Counted from the first letter of the stretch, positions 43,427-53,482 are shown. The stretch: 64,000 bases of DNA from DASQDN01 sp963825845 (GCA_963825845.1 CAWGVL010000025.1:1-64000), one strand, 5' to 3'. Translations and numbers: made by a program. The notes: generated by a model not told the origin, from the letters alone.

Positions 43427-44569
43427 TTATGAGTTCCCCCCGAGAGCTCCCTTGAGCTTCTCCGCAAACGCGGATGCCGGGCGGGAGTAGGACGGAGTAG
43501 GAGGCGGTGTTTGCGGGGGCGGAGTCGGCGAAATCGAAGGCTGCGAGGGTACAGTGACTGGTCGAGACGCTGAAACGGAGACAACTTGTGGCTCTGGAGC
43601 CGGTACGGTTTCCTCGAGGAACTTCCGCTTCTTCAGGACCGAGCGGTCGAGCGAAGAGACGTAAGTAGTCCAGCATCCGTCCACCAGCCGGTCGCGTTCG
43701 ATGAATGACCGCATGCACTCCATCTTGGAGTCCATGTTGTCGATGTGGTGAAGGAGGAGAGCTTCGGGGAACAGCGGCACCTTAGGTGAGCCAAATTCAA
43801 GCGCTCCGTGATGGCTGAGGATCATGTGCTGCAAGAGTGTGCGCAGCCGCGCCGGGAAATCCGGGATGGCGCGGATCTTGTCGTCGATCATCCTCATGCC
43901 AATGGCGATATGGCCTAGCAACTGACCTTCCGTGCTGTAACCGAAACTGCGATCGTATGTGAGTTCGTGGATTTTGCCGATATCGTGCAAGATCACGCCT
44001 GTCAGCAGCAGATCCATGTCAACGTCCCTGTAATGTGCGCCGAGCAGTTTCGCGACGGAGCACATGGAGAGCACATGCTCCAGCAATCCTCCGAGAAACG
44101 CATGATGAACATTCTTCGCCGCCGGAGCGATCTTATACATCCGCGCTATCTCGGGATCGCTGACAAACCCCTCGAGCAGCGCTCGGAGCGGCCCACTCTC
44201 TATGCCGGCGACCGTCGCTTTGAGTTCGCCAAACATCTCCTCGACGTCCCGAGTGGATGCGGGAAAGAAGTCGGTCTGATCAACCGAATCGAGCGATTGT
44301 TTCAGAAGTTTATGGATCGTTAACTGCAAACGGCCCTGATGCACCTGCAGCAAGCCGCGTACTTTGAGGAAGTCGTCGCGCTCGAAGGTGTCCATCACTT
44401 CCGCGGCGTTGTCCCACATACGGGCGTCAATTTCGCCGGTACGGTCGCCCAACGTGAGCGTCAGGTATGGCTCACCTGTTTTCTTTTGCCGCACGTCCTT
44501 GTGCTGGACCAGCAGGGTCGCAGTGACAATCTGGTTCGGCTGCAGCTCGCTGACGTAAGGAGACTTCAT
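43427..44569 (-). CDS. OB-fold plus HD-domain 3'-5' exoribonuclease-like protein (YhaM-like)
   Basis: A 380-residue protein with an N-terminal OB-fold (residues 10-90, VTATLLVQHKDVRQKKTGEPYLTLTLGDRTGEIDARMWD) and an HD hydrolase domain with HHAFLGGLLEHVLSM, GVILHDIGKIHEL and LQHMILSHHG. The last 70 residues are Pro/Ser-rich (SISPTPPPQTPPPTPSY) and disordered. OB plus HD with this spacing matches the YhaM nuclease family, which trims RNA 3' ends. Upstream gene is the SurA-like factor 40 bases away; the repressor gene abuts downstream. Confidence 0.88.
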   Translation of the reverse strand: MKSPYVSELQPNQIVTATLLVQHKDVRQKKTGEPYLTLTLGDRTGEIDARMWDNAAEVMDTFERDDFLKVRGLLQVHQGRLQLTIHKLLKQSLDSVDQTDFFPASTRDVEEMFGELKATVAGIESGPLRALLEGFVSDPEIARMYKIAPAAKNVHHAFLGGLLEHVLSMCSVAKLLGAHYRDVDMDLLLTGVILHDIGKIHELTYDRSFGYSTEGQLLGHIAIGMRMIDDKIRAIPDFPARLRTLLQHMILSHHGALEFGSPKVPLFPEALLLHHIDNMDSKMECMRSFIERDRLVDGCWTTYVSSLDRSVLKKRKFLEETVPAPEPQVVSVSASRPVTVPSQPSISPTPPPQTPPPTPSYSRPASAFAEKLKGALGGNS

Positions 44570-44609
44570 AGCGCCGCCGCTCGCTGCGTCTCGAGATTTT
44601 GAATTGTCA

Positions 44610-45770
44610 TTACTTGCTCGACGACGTACCTTTTTTAACCGGAGCGCTTGTTCCCGGAATGGGAACCATCCAAAGGAGCCGGCGATTACGGGTTTGGCTT
44701 GCGACTTCTTCTTTAGTTACTGTTTCGGGCTTGAGCTGAGCAGGATCAGTCCACGCAGTGCTCTTGCCTTCCGCAGCGCCGCTGTCGACATAGCCGGGCT
44801 TGATCTCGAGAAAGGACTCGTACCGGAGCTTGGTAAGAAACTCGCGGACGTGGGGCTGGAATTTCGGTTGAATCAGTTCGTTCATGATGTCCTGTTCAAC
44901 CTCCTCGAAGCTCGCCTGGCCGGCCTTGTGCTTCTCTTCCACCTTGAGGATGAGGAATCCATTAGCCACTCGAATCGGATCGGTCACGAAACCGCGATCG
45001 GCAGCAAACACGATTTCCTCGATTTGTTTGTTCAACTCACCGCGCTTGAAACCACCGAGTTCACCATATTGCTCCTTCGTAGCCGCGTCGGAGCTCGCCT
45101 TTGCCATCTCGTGGAACTTCTCGCCCTTCTTCGCCCGCGCGGAAAGATCCCGAGCTTTCTTCTCGGCCGCGGCGATGCCCGCCTCGTCCTTGCCTTCGGT
45201 CGACACCAGAATCTCCCGAAGGAACACTCGATCCTCACGGACGAACTTGTCTTTGTTCTCGTTGTAATACTTTTCGAGCTCGGCTCGAGGAATGCTGATG
45301 CGGCTGCCGACTTCCTGCCGGATCACCCGCTGCGTCAAATAGCCGTTGCGGATTTCGCTCTTGAAGTCTTCGAACGATTGACCTGTCTGTTCGCGGACGT
45401 ACTGCTGAAACTTTTCCGGGTCTGCTATCTTGCTTCCAACTTGAAGTTCGGCCAGGTACTTACTTACGTCCGGCTCGACGTTGATGCCGAGTTCTTTTCC
45501 CTTCTGCACCAAGAGGAGCTGATCGATGCGCTCGCGCAAAGCGTCTTTCTCGCGCTCGGTGAGGATCTTCTCCAGGTCCGGACCCTTCGTGCCGCGCGCC
45601 TTCAATTCGGCTTCCATCTGGTGGCGAGTTTTCTCGATCTCGGACCGCGTAATGATGTCGCCGTTGACTTTGGCTACGATCTCCTCAACAAGGCCGATAT
45701 CGGCGGCGGGGAGTGAAAGCGACAGGCACGCAGTAAGGGCAAGGCTTGCCCAGACGTTGCGAAACTTCAT
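44610..45770 (-). CDS. SurA-like parvulin peptidyl-prolyl isomerase
   Basis: A 386-residue periplasmic chaperone. After the signal peptide (VWASLALTACLSLSLPA) comes the SurA N-domain (EEIVAKVNGDIITRSEIEKTRHQ), then a parvulin domain around 200-295 (VFLREILVST, EYGELGGFKRGELNKQIEEIVF, GFLILKVEEKH). The C-terminus is Ser/Lys-rich. It assists outer-membrane protein folding, relevant to the TonB receptors. I begin at ATG 45770 (KFRNVW) rather than the in-frame ATG 45788, whose leader does not fit a signal peptide. First gene of the minus-strand operon. Confidence 0.88.
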   Translation of the reverse strand: MKFRNVWASLALTACLSLSLPAADIGLVEEIVAKVNGDIITRSEIEKTRHQMEAELKARGTKGPDLEKILTEREKDALRERIDQLLLVQKGKELGINVEPDVSKYLAELQVGSKIADPEKFQQYVREQTGQSFEDFKSEIRNGYLTQRVIRQEVGSRISIPRAELEKYYNENKDKFVREDRVFLREILVSTEGKDEAGIAAAEKKARDLSARAKKGEKFHEMAKASSDAATKEQYGELGGFKRGELNKQIEEIVFAADRGFVTDPIRVANGFLILKVEEKHKAGQASFEEVEQDIMNELIQPKFQPHVREFLTKLRYESFLEIKPGYVDSGAAEGKSTAWTDPAQLKPETVTKEEVASQTRNRRLLWMVPIPGTSAPVKKGTSSSK

Positions 45771-45960
45771 ATGCGGATATTGTAGCAACTACACAGGTAG
45801 GAGGAGAAGCCGGCGTCGAAGTTTCTGTCCTATCGCTGCGGAATCGCCCCTCCTTTGAATGAGATAAGCGCTGATAGTAGATACGGACCGCGGGGAAAAG
45901 TGGTTGCGTTACGAAGCCGTCCGGCATTCTGCGCAAGATCCCCCGAGCCCCTGGCCATCT

Positions 45961-46710
45961 CTATTTGGCTGTGGGGTCGTACTCCTTTCCTGTGATGACG
46001 ACTCGCCCCCGATCCCAGGTGAAGCTGATCTTGATGACGCCGGGGACCGGGTCTGGAGGTCCTCCTCGACCCGGCAGTTGTTCTTCCAGGCCGAATTCTA
46101 TACATCCCTGGCTGAGGTTCGCTGGGGTATCGCGGTAGTCATAGTAGCTCAGGTACTGGTTTTTTGGCATGAGCGTCCGTGCCGCTTTCCAGATCGGCTC
46201 AAGGTCGAGTCGCGTTGGACCATCCTTATCGAACAACCAGTACTGCTGCTCGCAGTCCCGTCGATAGCAGTCGTCTATCAGCCCGAGCAGAGTCTTATCG
46301 CCGATCTCGAAGAGGAATGAGGGAGAGAAATCACCTTGTATCTTCTCGTCGAACCAGATCTCGCGATATTGATTCGGAGCCGTCCTGACCAGAATCGACT
46401 TCCATTCGGGTTTGTCGCCGTGCCAATAGATCACGTCGTAAATCTTGAAGCTGTGAACCGTCCCAACCAGCTTCACTTCCGTGTTCCGGATACCCAACAG
46501 CTTCTCCTGTTTTGCAAGCGCCAGGCGCTGCTCAGGGGAACAGTTACGGCAAAAATAGTCATCACGCAGCGAGGGGTGCCGTGTGTAGTAGGAAAGCGGA
46601 TGCGGCTCCGCGATATCGACGCCATACCCCTTCCCCGAATGAGAATATCGCTCCCAATTTGCCGCGCAGGCCGGGAGTATCAGCAGGACACCTAAAATGA
46701 GTAGCCTCAT
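45961..46710 (-). CDS. Secreted hypothetical protein, possible lipoprotein
   Basis: About 249 residues; unrecognised. The start I prefer is ATG 46710, which gives RLLILGVLLILPACAANW, a signal peptide with LPAC as a possible lipobox. The longer frame to 46785 overlaps the neighbouring oxidoreductase by 34 bases and adds no hydrophobic leader. The mature part is aromatic-rich, with FCRNCSPEQR and DCYRRDCEQQYWLFD pairs of cysteines, and ends with a beta-rich FTWDRGRVVITG. No enzyme motif is seen. It follows the Gfo/Idh gene on the same strand by 41 bases. Confidence 0.66.
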   Translation of the reverse strand: MRLLILGVLLILPACAANWERYSHSGKGYGVDIAEPHPLSYYTRHPSLRDDYFCRNCSPEQRLALAKQEKLLGIRNTEVKLVGTVHSFKIYDVIYWHGDKPEWKSILVRTAPNQYREIWFDEKIQGDFSPSFLFEIGDKTLLGLIDDCYRRDCEQQYWLFDKDGPTRLDLEPIWKAARTLMPKNQYLSYYDYRDTPANLSQGCIEFGLEEQLPGRGGPPDPVPGVIKISFTWDRGRVVITGKEYDPTAK

Positions 46711-46751
46711 TCGTGCATTCAGCCTGCTCACAAGCCGGAGTTGTCGGAAGC

Positions 46752-47924
46752 TCAAGCCTCTGGACGGCGCGTCTTCGCGTTCCACCGCAGACGCCGACCG
46801 GCGCGAAGCGATTCCATGGCCATGCAGAGAACGATATTTGTCGCCTGTCCTGCTTCGACCGGCGCGCTCGGATCGCGACGCGTCCGGATGCTCTCAATGA
46901 AATTACGGATGTGAGATCGTGTCGCCGAACTGAAGCTGCCGGGCTGCTTGACGTCGATGGCGGGTTTCATCTCAACCGCGTTGCTTTCCTTATAGAGAGC
47001 ATAGCTCTCACGACCTAAATCGAGCCTCGCCTTGGATCCGTGGAACTGCACGAGCTGATCGTTGAATGGGTTGTATCGCATTGCCTTGTACCCAAGCGTG
47101 AACGTCGCAAGGTAGTTCTCCGGGTACTCGATCACCAGGTTCGCCGTTTCCGGGACCTCGGCGCCGGTGAGATTCACCTTCCCGCCGGTACACGTTACAG
47201 CGACAGGCTCTTTGGAGTTCATGTACCACTGGATGGTGTCAACGATGTGGGCCGCCTGTCCCACGAGAAGACCGCCCGAATAATCCCAGTAGTAATACCA
47301 GTTGAAAAAGCGCGTCTCGTCCAGCTCCCGATTCGGAGTTGAACCGAGCCATTGCTTCCAATCCAGTTTTCCATCCAGTTTCTGCGACGACAGACCCGCC
47401 TGATGATTCAACCACATCGACGTGACGAGGCGGACGTCTCCGATTTCCGACGGAGCGGCATACTGGACCGCCTTCTGGAACAGCTCAGCGCTGCGACGCT
47501 GCGTACCCACCTGTAGAATCCGCTTCGTCTTTCGGACCGCATCGATCAACGCGAAGCCCTCATCAATGGTGTGAGCGAGCGGCTTCTCGAGATAAACGTC
47601 CTTTCCGCCATTGACCGCATCGATCGCCATGCGAGCATGCCAGTGATCCGGAGTAGCGATGATCACTGCCTGTAGAGACTTATCGTCCAGCAGCTTACGA
47701 TAATCTCCGAATGAGACTGCTCCCGTGTTTGCGACCGCGAGCCCTTTCTTCAGATTGGCCTCGTAGACATCGCACACGGCCGCGACCTGCGCGCCTACTT
47801 CTTTGAACTGCTCAGTCAAATAGCGCCCTCTCCCGCCGGAGCCGACGAGGCCAACGCGTAATGGATCGTCCGCAAGGAGTGGGGTTGCGAGAGAGCTCGC
47901 GACCAGAAACGTTCGCCGCTGCAT
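46752..47924 (-). CDS. Gfo/Idh/MocA-family oxidoreductase, Tat-exported
   Basis: About 390 residues. The leader MQRRTFLVASSLATPLLA is a Tat-like signal, hence ATG 47924 rather than the in-frame ATG 47942. The Rossmann motif is VGLVGSGGRGRYL. VYLEKPLAH carries the EKP of this family, and NHQAGLSSQKLDGKLDWKQWLGS with FNWYYYWDYSGGLLVGQAAHIVD is typical of the acidobacterial/planctomycete exported subset. The catalytic region HIVDTIQWYM fits a dehydrogenase or glycosidase-like redox role on sugars. Substrate unknown. It is divergent from the tandem hydrolase gene. Confidence 0.87.
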   Translation of the reverse strand: MQRRTFLVASSLATPLLADDPLRVGLVGSGGRGRYLTEQFKEVGAQVAAVCDVYEANLKKGLAVANTGAVSFGDYRKLLDDKSLQAVIIATPDHWHARMAIDAVNGGKDVYLEKPLAHTIDEGFALIDAVRKTKRILQVGTQRRSAELFQKAVQYAAPSEIGDVRLVTSMWLNHQAGLSSQKLDGKLDWKQWLGSTPNRELDETRFFNWYYYWDYSGGLLVGQAAHIVDTIQWYMNSKEPVAVTCTGGKVNLTGAEVPETANLVIEYPENYLATFTLGYKAMRYNPFNDQLVQFHGSKARLDLGRESYALYKESNAVEMKPAIDVKQPGSFSSATRSHIRNFIESIRTRRDPSAPVEAGQATNIVLCMAMESLRAGRRLRWNAKTRRPEA

Positions 47925-47984
47925 TCCTGCCAGTCTATACAACCTGATCTCGGTTTGACTTATCGGCGTATGATGCTACAGGAC

Positions 47985-50268
47985 ATGAATGCGTTGAGGA
48001 ACTCGAAACACTACGCACTGATCGTGTGGCTCTCGGCGTCAGCGACTCTGGCCGCGCAGCCTCGATTGCCGGGAACTCAACCGCTCACCATTGACGGCGA
48101 TCCTGCCGCGGACATGGTCGCTTCCATCCACACGTATCTCCAACGCGAAACATCGGCAGCATCGGCAAAACGCGCTCAGCGAACCGGTTTGGGTAGCCGC
48201 GAGACGCTGCGTAAGATTATCGGGGCCGTAGATTCCCGTGTTGCATTCACCAGGATGCATGTCGTATCGACGACATTGGAATCAGGCGAAGTGGCCAAAG
48301 GCTCCGGGTTACCGGGTTCTAGCCGTGCGATGGCCGGTATTTGATGATGTGGATGCGGAGGGGCTTCTATTGCAGCCCGATGGCGCGCCGCGCGCGCGAA
48401 TTGTCGCGCTTCCGGATGCGGATTGGTCTCCTGAGATGCTCGCGGGTTTGGCTCCGGGCGTGGACCGACCGTCGCAGTTCGCGCGACGTCTCGCTGAAAA
48501 CGGCTGCCAGGTTCTGATACCTGTATTGATCGATCGCAAGGATACGTGGTCAGGCATTTCAGGAATTCGCATGACGAATCAGCCGCATCGCGAGTGGATC
48601 TATCGAATGGCGTACGAGGCTGGCCGGCACATCATTGGATACGAGGTCCAGAAAGTTCTCGCTGCCATCGACTGGTTTGAGCATGAGAACTCGCAGACAC
48701 GCGCACCTATCGGCGTGATTGGTTACGGAGAAGGGGGGCTTCTGGCGTTGCATGCGGCAAGCCTGGACACGCGCATAGAATCGACGCTGGTAAGTGGATA
48801 TTTCCAGCCTCGCGAAGAGGTCTGGAAAGAACCGATCTACCGGGATGTTTGGGGGTTGCTGAAAGAGTTTGGCGATGCAGAACTGGCGGCGATGATCGCG
48901 CCTCGAAAGCTGATCATCGAAGCAAGTCGAGCGCCTGAACTCGACGGTCCACCTGCAGCGACATCCGAGCGGAAAGGAGCCGCACCCGTTGGCGCAATCG
49001 TCACACCTTCCTTGGAGTCAGTTCGCAAAGAGGTGTCGAAAGCACGACTGGCGTTTGCACGGCTCAATGTGGAGAACAACCTTCAGCTTGTTCCGAGCGG
49101 CGCTGGGCAGGGATTGCCAGGATCGTGGGAAGCGCTGACGGCGCTGCTCCGATCGATGGGAATCGAACCCGGGCGGTCGGTAGAAGATTCCGATCCACCG
49201 CGGGACGCGCGCCGCGACTTCGATCCTGCGCGGCGACTCCACCGGCAGTTCGACCAACTCGTCGCGCACACCCAGGCCGTTGTTCGCAAGTCCGACCAAA
49301 AGCGCACGGAATTCTGGTCGCGAGCCGATTCTTCGTCCATTGATAAATGGAAGACCACCACTACGTCTATGAGGGACTACATCTGGGATGAAGTCATCGG
49401 CCGTCTTCCCAATCCGAGCGTCCCTGCCAATCCGCGCACGAAATTGATTTACGACGAGACGAAGTTCCGGGGTTACGAAGTGATGCTCGATGTCTGGCCC
49501 GGCGTATTCGCCTATGGGATTCTGCTCGTACCGAAAGACATTCGCGCCGGCGAGCGACGGCCGGTCGTCGTTTGCCAGCATGGCTTGGAGGGCCGGCCCG
49601 CCGAGGCCGCTGATCCGAAGGTTGATTCTCACTACTATCACCGCTTCGCCGTTCGGCTCGCGGAAGAAGGATTTGTCACGTTCAGCCCCCAGAATCCTTA
49701 CATTGGCCAGGATCGCTTCCGACAGATCCAGCGCAGAGGTCATCCGCTGAAACTCTCGTTGTTTTCGTTCATTCTTGGACAGCACCAGAGAATCCTTGAA
49801 TGGTTGGGCGGCCAGCCGTTCGTCGATCGCGAACGGATTGGCTTCTACGGCCTGTCCTATGGTGGAAAGACCGCGATGCGGGTTCCGCCGCTTCTCGATG
49901 GCTACGCGCTCTCGATCTGCTCGGCGGACTTTAACGAATGGGTCTGGAAGACGACCAGCGTCGACGCGCGATACAGTTACATGCTCACGAACGAGTACGA
50001 CATGTTGGAATTCGATTTCGCCAACGTAGTGAACTACTCCGACCTGGCAAATTTGATGGCGCCTCGTCCCTTCATGGTGGAGCGCGGACACGATGACGGA
50101 GTAGCGCCCGATGAGTGGGTAGCCTACGAGTACGCGAAAGTTCGCCGGTTTTACGATCGGATGGGACTTCACGATCGAACTGACATAGAGTTTTTCAACG
50201 GCCCCCACACAATCAATGGAGTCGGCACCTTTGCGTTCCTGAGACGTCATCTACGGTGGCCGCAGTGA
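47985..50268 (+). CDS. Secreted tandem alpha/beta-hydrolase (one frameshift)
   Basis: About 760 residues. After a short hydrophobic leader (YALIVWLSASATLAA) there is a first hydrolase-like half containing IGVIGYGEGGLLALHAASLD (elbow GYGEG, with Glu where a Ser nucleophile is expected) and a second half with IGFYGLSYGGKTAMR (true nucleophile Ser in GLSYG), plus VVCQHGLEGRP. A late HDDGVAPDEW and FNGPHTING may give the Asp and His. Acetyl-xylan esterase or dienelactone-hydrolase-like activity is likely. The frame shifts near 48300 (GCCAAAGGC, one A extra), joining EVAK to APGYRVLAV. The start is uncertain among nearby ATGs. Confidence 0.75.
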
Positions 50269-50302
50269 TCTCGTATCCTGGTTCGGGAGCCTATGAAAAC
50301 CT

Positions 50303-51181
50303 ATGTCCAGTCCCGCCATCTCCATACCCGTGCGGATCCGGCCTGCCACCGCGAATGACGCGGAGGCTTGCGGCAACATCTGCTATGAAGCGTTTGCGAC
50401 GATAAATCGGACGCACGGCTTCGAGCCGGAAATTCCCAGTCCTGACTTCGCCATCGGCCTGTTCGGGATGCTGATCTCGCATCCCGGTTTTTACTGTATT
50501 GTTGCGGAATCGGAAGGTCGCGTCATCGGAAGCAACTGCCTGGATGAGCGCGGCTCCGTCGCCGGTGTCGGGCCGATCACCATCGATCCGAGCGCTCAGA
50601 ATCGAAGCGTCGGCCGGGCGCTGATGCAGGCGGTTCTCGAGCGCGCCCGCGAGCGCAACTCATCCGGTGTGCGGCTGCTTCAAGCAGCGTTTCACGGGCG
50701 GTCTCTTTCTCTCTATGCAAAGCTCGGATTCGATGCCCGCGAGCCGATCTCTGTCATGCAGGGTTCGCCGATCGCGAAATCCATCGAAGGCTGCGCCGTT
50801 CGAGCGGCTGAACTGACCGACCTCGATGCGTGCGACCGTCTCTGCGAAAGCGTGCATGGCCACGACCGCTCCGGTGAATTGCTCGACGGAATCCGGCAAA
50901 GCTCGGCGCTGGTCGTGGAGCGAGAAGGCCGCGTGACCGGTTACGCCTCAGCGTTCGGCTATTTCGGTCATGTTGTCGGTGAGACAAATCGGGATGTACA
51001 AGCGCTTATTGCTGCGGCCCCCGGCTTCGGCGGGCCTGGCATCCTGGTACCGACACGCAATGCAGAGCTTTTCCGGTGGTGTCTGCAGAACGGCCTGCGG
51101 GTGGCGCTTCCCATGACATTGATGACGATGGGTATATACAAGGAGCCTTCGGGCGCCTATCTGCCGTCGATCTTATACTAG
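50303..51181 (+). CDS. GNAT-family N-acetyltransferase (two-domain)
   Basis: A 292-residue cytoplasmic protein. The N-terminal half (residues 10-145) is a GNAT fold with the acyl-CoA loop IDPSAQNRSVGRALMQAVLERA and VRLLQAAFHGRSLSLYAKLGF. The C-terminal half looks like a second GNAT-like or lid domain (DACDRLCESVHGHDRS, RVTGYASAFGYFGHV). Function: acetyl transfer to an amine or protein N-terminus; target unknown. It sits 34 bases after the tandem hydrolase and 9 bases before the ceramidase-like gene, so it may belong to that transcript. Confidence 0.8.
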   Translation: MSSPAISIPVRIRPATANDAEACGNICYEAFATINRTHGFEPEIPSPDFAIGLFGMLISHPGFYCIVAESEGRVIGSNCLDERGSVAGVGPITIDPSAQNRSVGRALMQAVLERARERNSSGVRLLQAAFHGRSLSLYAKLGFDAREPISVMQGSPIAKSIEGCAVRAAELTDLDACDRLCESVHGHDRSGELLDGIRQSSALVVEREGRVTGYASAFGYFGHVVGETNRDVQALIAAAPGFGGPGILVPTRNAELFRWCLQNGLRVALPMTLMTMGIYKEPSGAYLPSILY

Positions 51182-51190
51182 GGCCATTCA

Positions 51191-52591
51191 TTGAGACTTC
51201 TCACCTGCTCTGTTGCCGCTGCCGTGATTTCCAGCGCCGCCGTTTTCGCCGCTGATACCTTCCGCGTTGGGCGAGCGGCTGTCGTGATAACGCCCGCTGC
51301 AGGAGTGCCGATGGCGGGTTATTACTCGACGCGGCTCGCGACAGGAACTCATGACGATCTCCACGCGAAGGCTCTGGTGCTTGAATCCGGAGGGACCAAG
51401 GCGGCTCTTGTCGCTTGCGATCTGATCTCACTACCGCCGTTCGTCATCGAAGAAACGCGGCGCATCGCGACAGCCAGGACCGGCATCTCCGCAGCGAACA
51501 TCATGATCAATGCGACCCATAGTCACACGGGGCCATTGATGATGGGCGGAGGCGCTCGCGATGACGCGTATGGGGGCAGTCTTCCGGCTGCCCGTCAATA
51601 CCTGAAGGATCTGCCCGACAAGATCGCAGAAAGCATTGTTCTTGCGGCGGCGAACCTCGAGCCCGCCACTGTCTCAGTAGGAAAAGGCCATGAAGGCTCG
51701 ATCAGTTTCAACCGGCGATTCTTCATGAAGGACGGCACCGTCGGCTGGAACCCCGGAAAACTGAACCCCGACATCGTAAGGACAGCGGGTCCGATCGATC
51801 CCGATGTATTCGTCGCGTATTTCGCATCGACGAAAGGAACTCCGCTTGCCACCTACGTGAATTTCGCGCTGCATCTGGATACGGTGGGCGGCATGGAGGT
51901 TTCGGCGGATTATCCCGCGACCACCGCGTCGATCCTGGGACGAGTAAAGGGCGGAGATATGTTGACGCTATTTACAAACGGCGCTTGCGGCAATATCAAT
52001 CACATCGATGTCACAACAAAGCGGCCGCAGAAAGGTCATGCGGAAGCCGCCCGTATCGGCACAGTACTTGCCGGGGAAGTCATCAAGACCTACGCGGGTC
52101 TGCAGTCGGTGAGTGATCTGACGTTGCGGGTCGGCAGCCGGACGCTTCAGCTTCAGCCTGCCCGCCTGAAGGACGGCGATATCGAAAAAGCGAACGCGAT
52201 CGTTGCCGATGTCGATTCGGGAAAGAAAGTCAAATTTCTCGATACAGTGTTCGCCTTCAAGGTTCTCGATACGGCCGATCGAAAAGGCAAGCCGCTCGAT
52301 GCCGAGGTTCAGGTGATTGCCCTCGGAAACGACATTGCCTGGGTTGCTCTGCCCGGCGAAATTTTCACCGAACTCGGTATGGCGATCAAGAAGGCGTCAC
52401 AGTTCAAGACGACAATCGTCGCCGAGTTAGGTCATGGCCCGGTCACGTATTTTCCGAATGAGGCCGCGGCCCCGCAAGGGAACTACGAGGTGGTGACTTC
52501 CCGAGTGGCTGTGGGTTCCGGAGAACGATTGGTGGAAGCGGCCAAGGAACTTCTGAAAGATTTGCACGCTCGTATCGAGGCGAAACGATGA
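51191..52591 (+). CDS. Neutral/alkaline ceramidase-like exported hydrolase
   Basis: A 466-residue exported protein with the signal peptide RLLTCSVAAAVISSAAVFA after a TTG start at 51191. It resembles the N-terminal domain of neutral/alkaline non-lysosomal ceramidases: GRAAVVITPAAGVPMAGY, NIMINATHSHTGPLM (zinc-binding ATHSHTGP), FALHLDTVGGMEVSADYP and FTNGACGNINHID. The eukaryote-like C-terminal Ig domain is missing, so activity may be on N-acyl amides rather than ceramide. It overlaps the following amidohydrolase gene by 4 bases (ATGA). Confidence 0.83.
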   Translation: MRLLTCSVAAAVISSAAVFAADTFRVGRAAVVITPAAGVPMAGYYSTRLATGTHDDLHAKALVLESGGTKAALVACDLISLPPFVIEETRRIATARTGISAANIMINATHSHTGPLMMGGGARDDAYGGSLPAARQYLKDLPDKIAESIVLAAANLEPATVSVGKGHEGSISFNRRFFMKDGTVGWNPGKLNPDIVRTAGPIDPDVFVAYFASTKGTPLATYVNFALHLDTVGGMEVSADYPATTASILGRVKGGDMLTLFTNGACGNINHIDVTTKRPQKGHAEAARIGTVLAGEVIKTYAGLQSVSDLTLRVGSRTLQLQPARLKDGDIEKANAIVADVDSGKKVKFLDTVFAFKVLDTADRKGKPLDAEVQVIALGNDIAWVALPGEIFTELGMAIKKASQFKTTIVAELGHGPVTYFPNEAAAPQGNYEVVTSRVAVGSGERLVEAAKELLKDLHARIEAKR

Positions 52592-53478
52592 CGAATGCTA
52601 TTTCACGGCGCACGTTTTTAGGCGCGGCCTGCGCTGTCCTTGCGCAAGGGGCCGACAACGATGGTGTCATCGACATCCATCAACACACTGACTATAACGG
52701 CCGCACGGACGAACAGTTAATCGCTCATCAGCGAAAGATGGGCATCACGAAAACCATCCTGCTTCCCGCAGGTTCGCGACTAGGACTTGCCGTGGGAGCC
52801 GGCGGCAACGAAAGCGTGCTCGCGCTCTCACGTGCCCACCCGAAGGAGTTTGTGTTCTTCGCGAATGAACTGCCGGACATCCCGGAGGCGAGGAAGGTCA
52901 TCGAAAAATATCTGAAGCTGGGCGCAATCGGTATTGGAGAACAGAAGTTCCCCGTCGATGCCGATTCGAACCACATGCAAGGGATCGCGGAGGTGGCTCG
53001 GGATTACAAAGTTCCGGTGCTAATGCACTTCCAGCATCAGACCTACAACCTTGCGTTTGAACGCTTTCACAAGATGCTCGAGAAGTATCCGACTGTTAAC
53101 TTCATCGGGCACGCGCAGACGTGGTGGGCCAATATCGATAAGAACCACGCCGACCAGTCAGTTCTTTATCCGAAAGGCCCGGTTACTCCGGGCGGTATCA
53201 CGGATCGATTGCTGTCGGATTACCCGAACATGTATGGCGACTTGTCGGCAGGGTCGGGCCTGAACGCTTTACTGCGCGATGAGCAGCACGCGCGTGAGTT
53301 CCTGAAACGGCATCAGAACAAATTGTTGTATGGCAGCGACTGCAATGACAGCGAGGGCGCGGGAACAAAATGCTCGGGCTCACAGCAACTCGCAGCCGTG
53401 CGGCGACTCTCTCCCGATCCAGGGATCACTCGTAAGCTTCTGTACGGCAATTCAGCGCGGCTGTTCAAGTTCCGGTGA
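52588..53478 (+). CDS. Tat-exported amidohydrolase-2 (TIM-barrel) protein
   Basis: A 296-residue protein with a Tat signal SRRTFLGAACAVLAQGA (6-22) and an amidohydrolase family 2 barrel: VIDIHQHTDY (metal HxH), VPVLMHFQHQTYN, NFIGHAQTWWANI and LLYGSDCNDSEG (metal Asp). Relatives hydrolyse or decarboxylate aromatic or cyclic substrates. It is coupled to the ceramidase-like gene by a 4-base overlap and followed by the RidA-like gene after 4 bases, so a three-gene degradative operon is plausible. Substrate unknown. Confidence 0.82.
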   Translation: MTNAISRRTFLGAACAVLAQGADNDGVIDIHQHTDYNGRTDEQLIAHQRKMGITKTILLPAGSRLGLAVGAGGNESVLALSRAHPKEFVFFANELPDIPEARKVIEKYLKLGAIGIGEQKFPVDADSNHMQGIAEVARDYKVPVLMHFQHQTYNLAFERFHKMLEKYPTVNFIGHAQTWWANIDKNHADQSVLYPKGPVTPGGITDRLLSDYPNMYGDLSAGSGLNALLRDEQHAREFLKRHQNKLLYGSDCNDSEGAGTKCSGSQQLAAVRRLSPDPGITRKLLYGNSARLFKFR

Positions 53479-53482
53479 TCCA

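Noticed and set aside
44604..45716. 370-residue open frame antisense to the SurA-like gene
   Set aside because: Sense gene is complete with parvulin motifs; the antisense frame is leucine-rich without structure.
45789..45960. 171-base gap between SurA-like and the secreted hypothetical gene as a possible small gene
   Set aside because: No ribosome-binding site plus frame of credible length; probably promoter and leader of the SurA-headed operon.
49018..50250. 410-residue open frame antisense to the tandem hydrolase
   Set aside because: Same reason: the sense strand has nucleophile motifs and the antisense text looks like a codon shadow.
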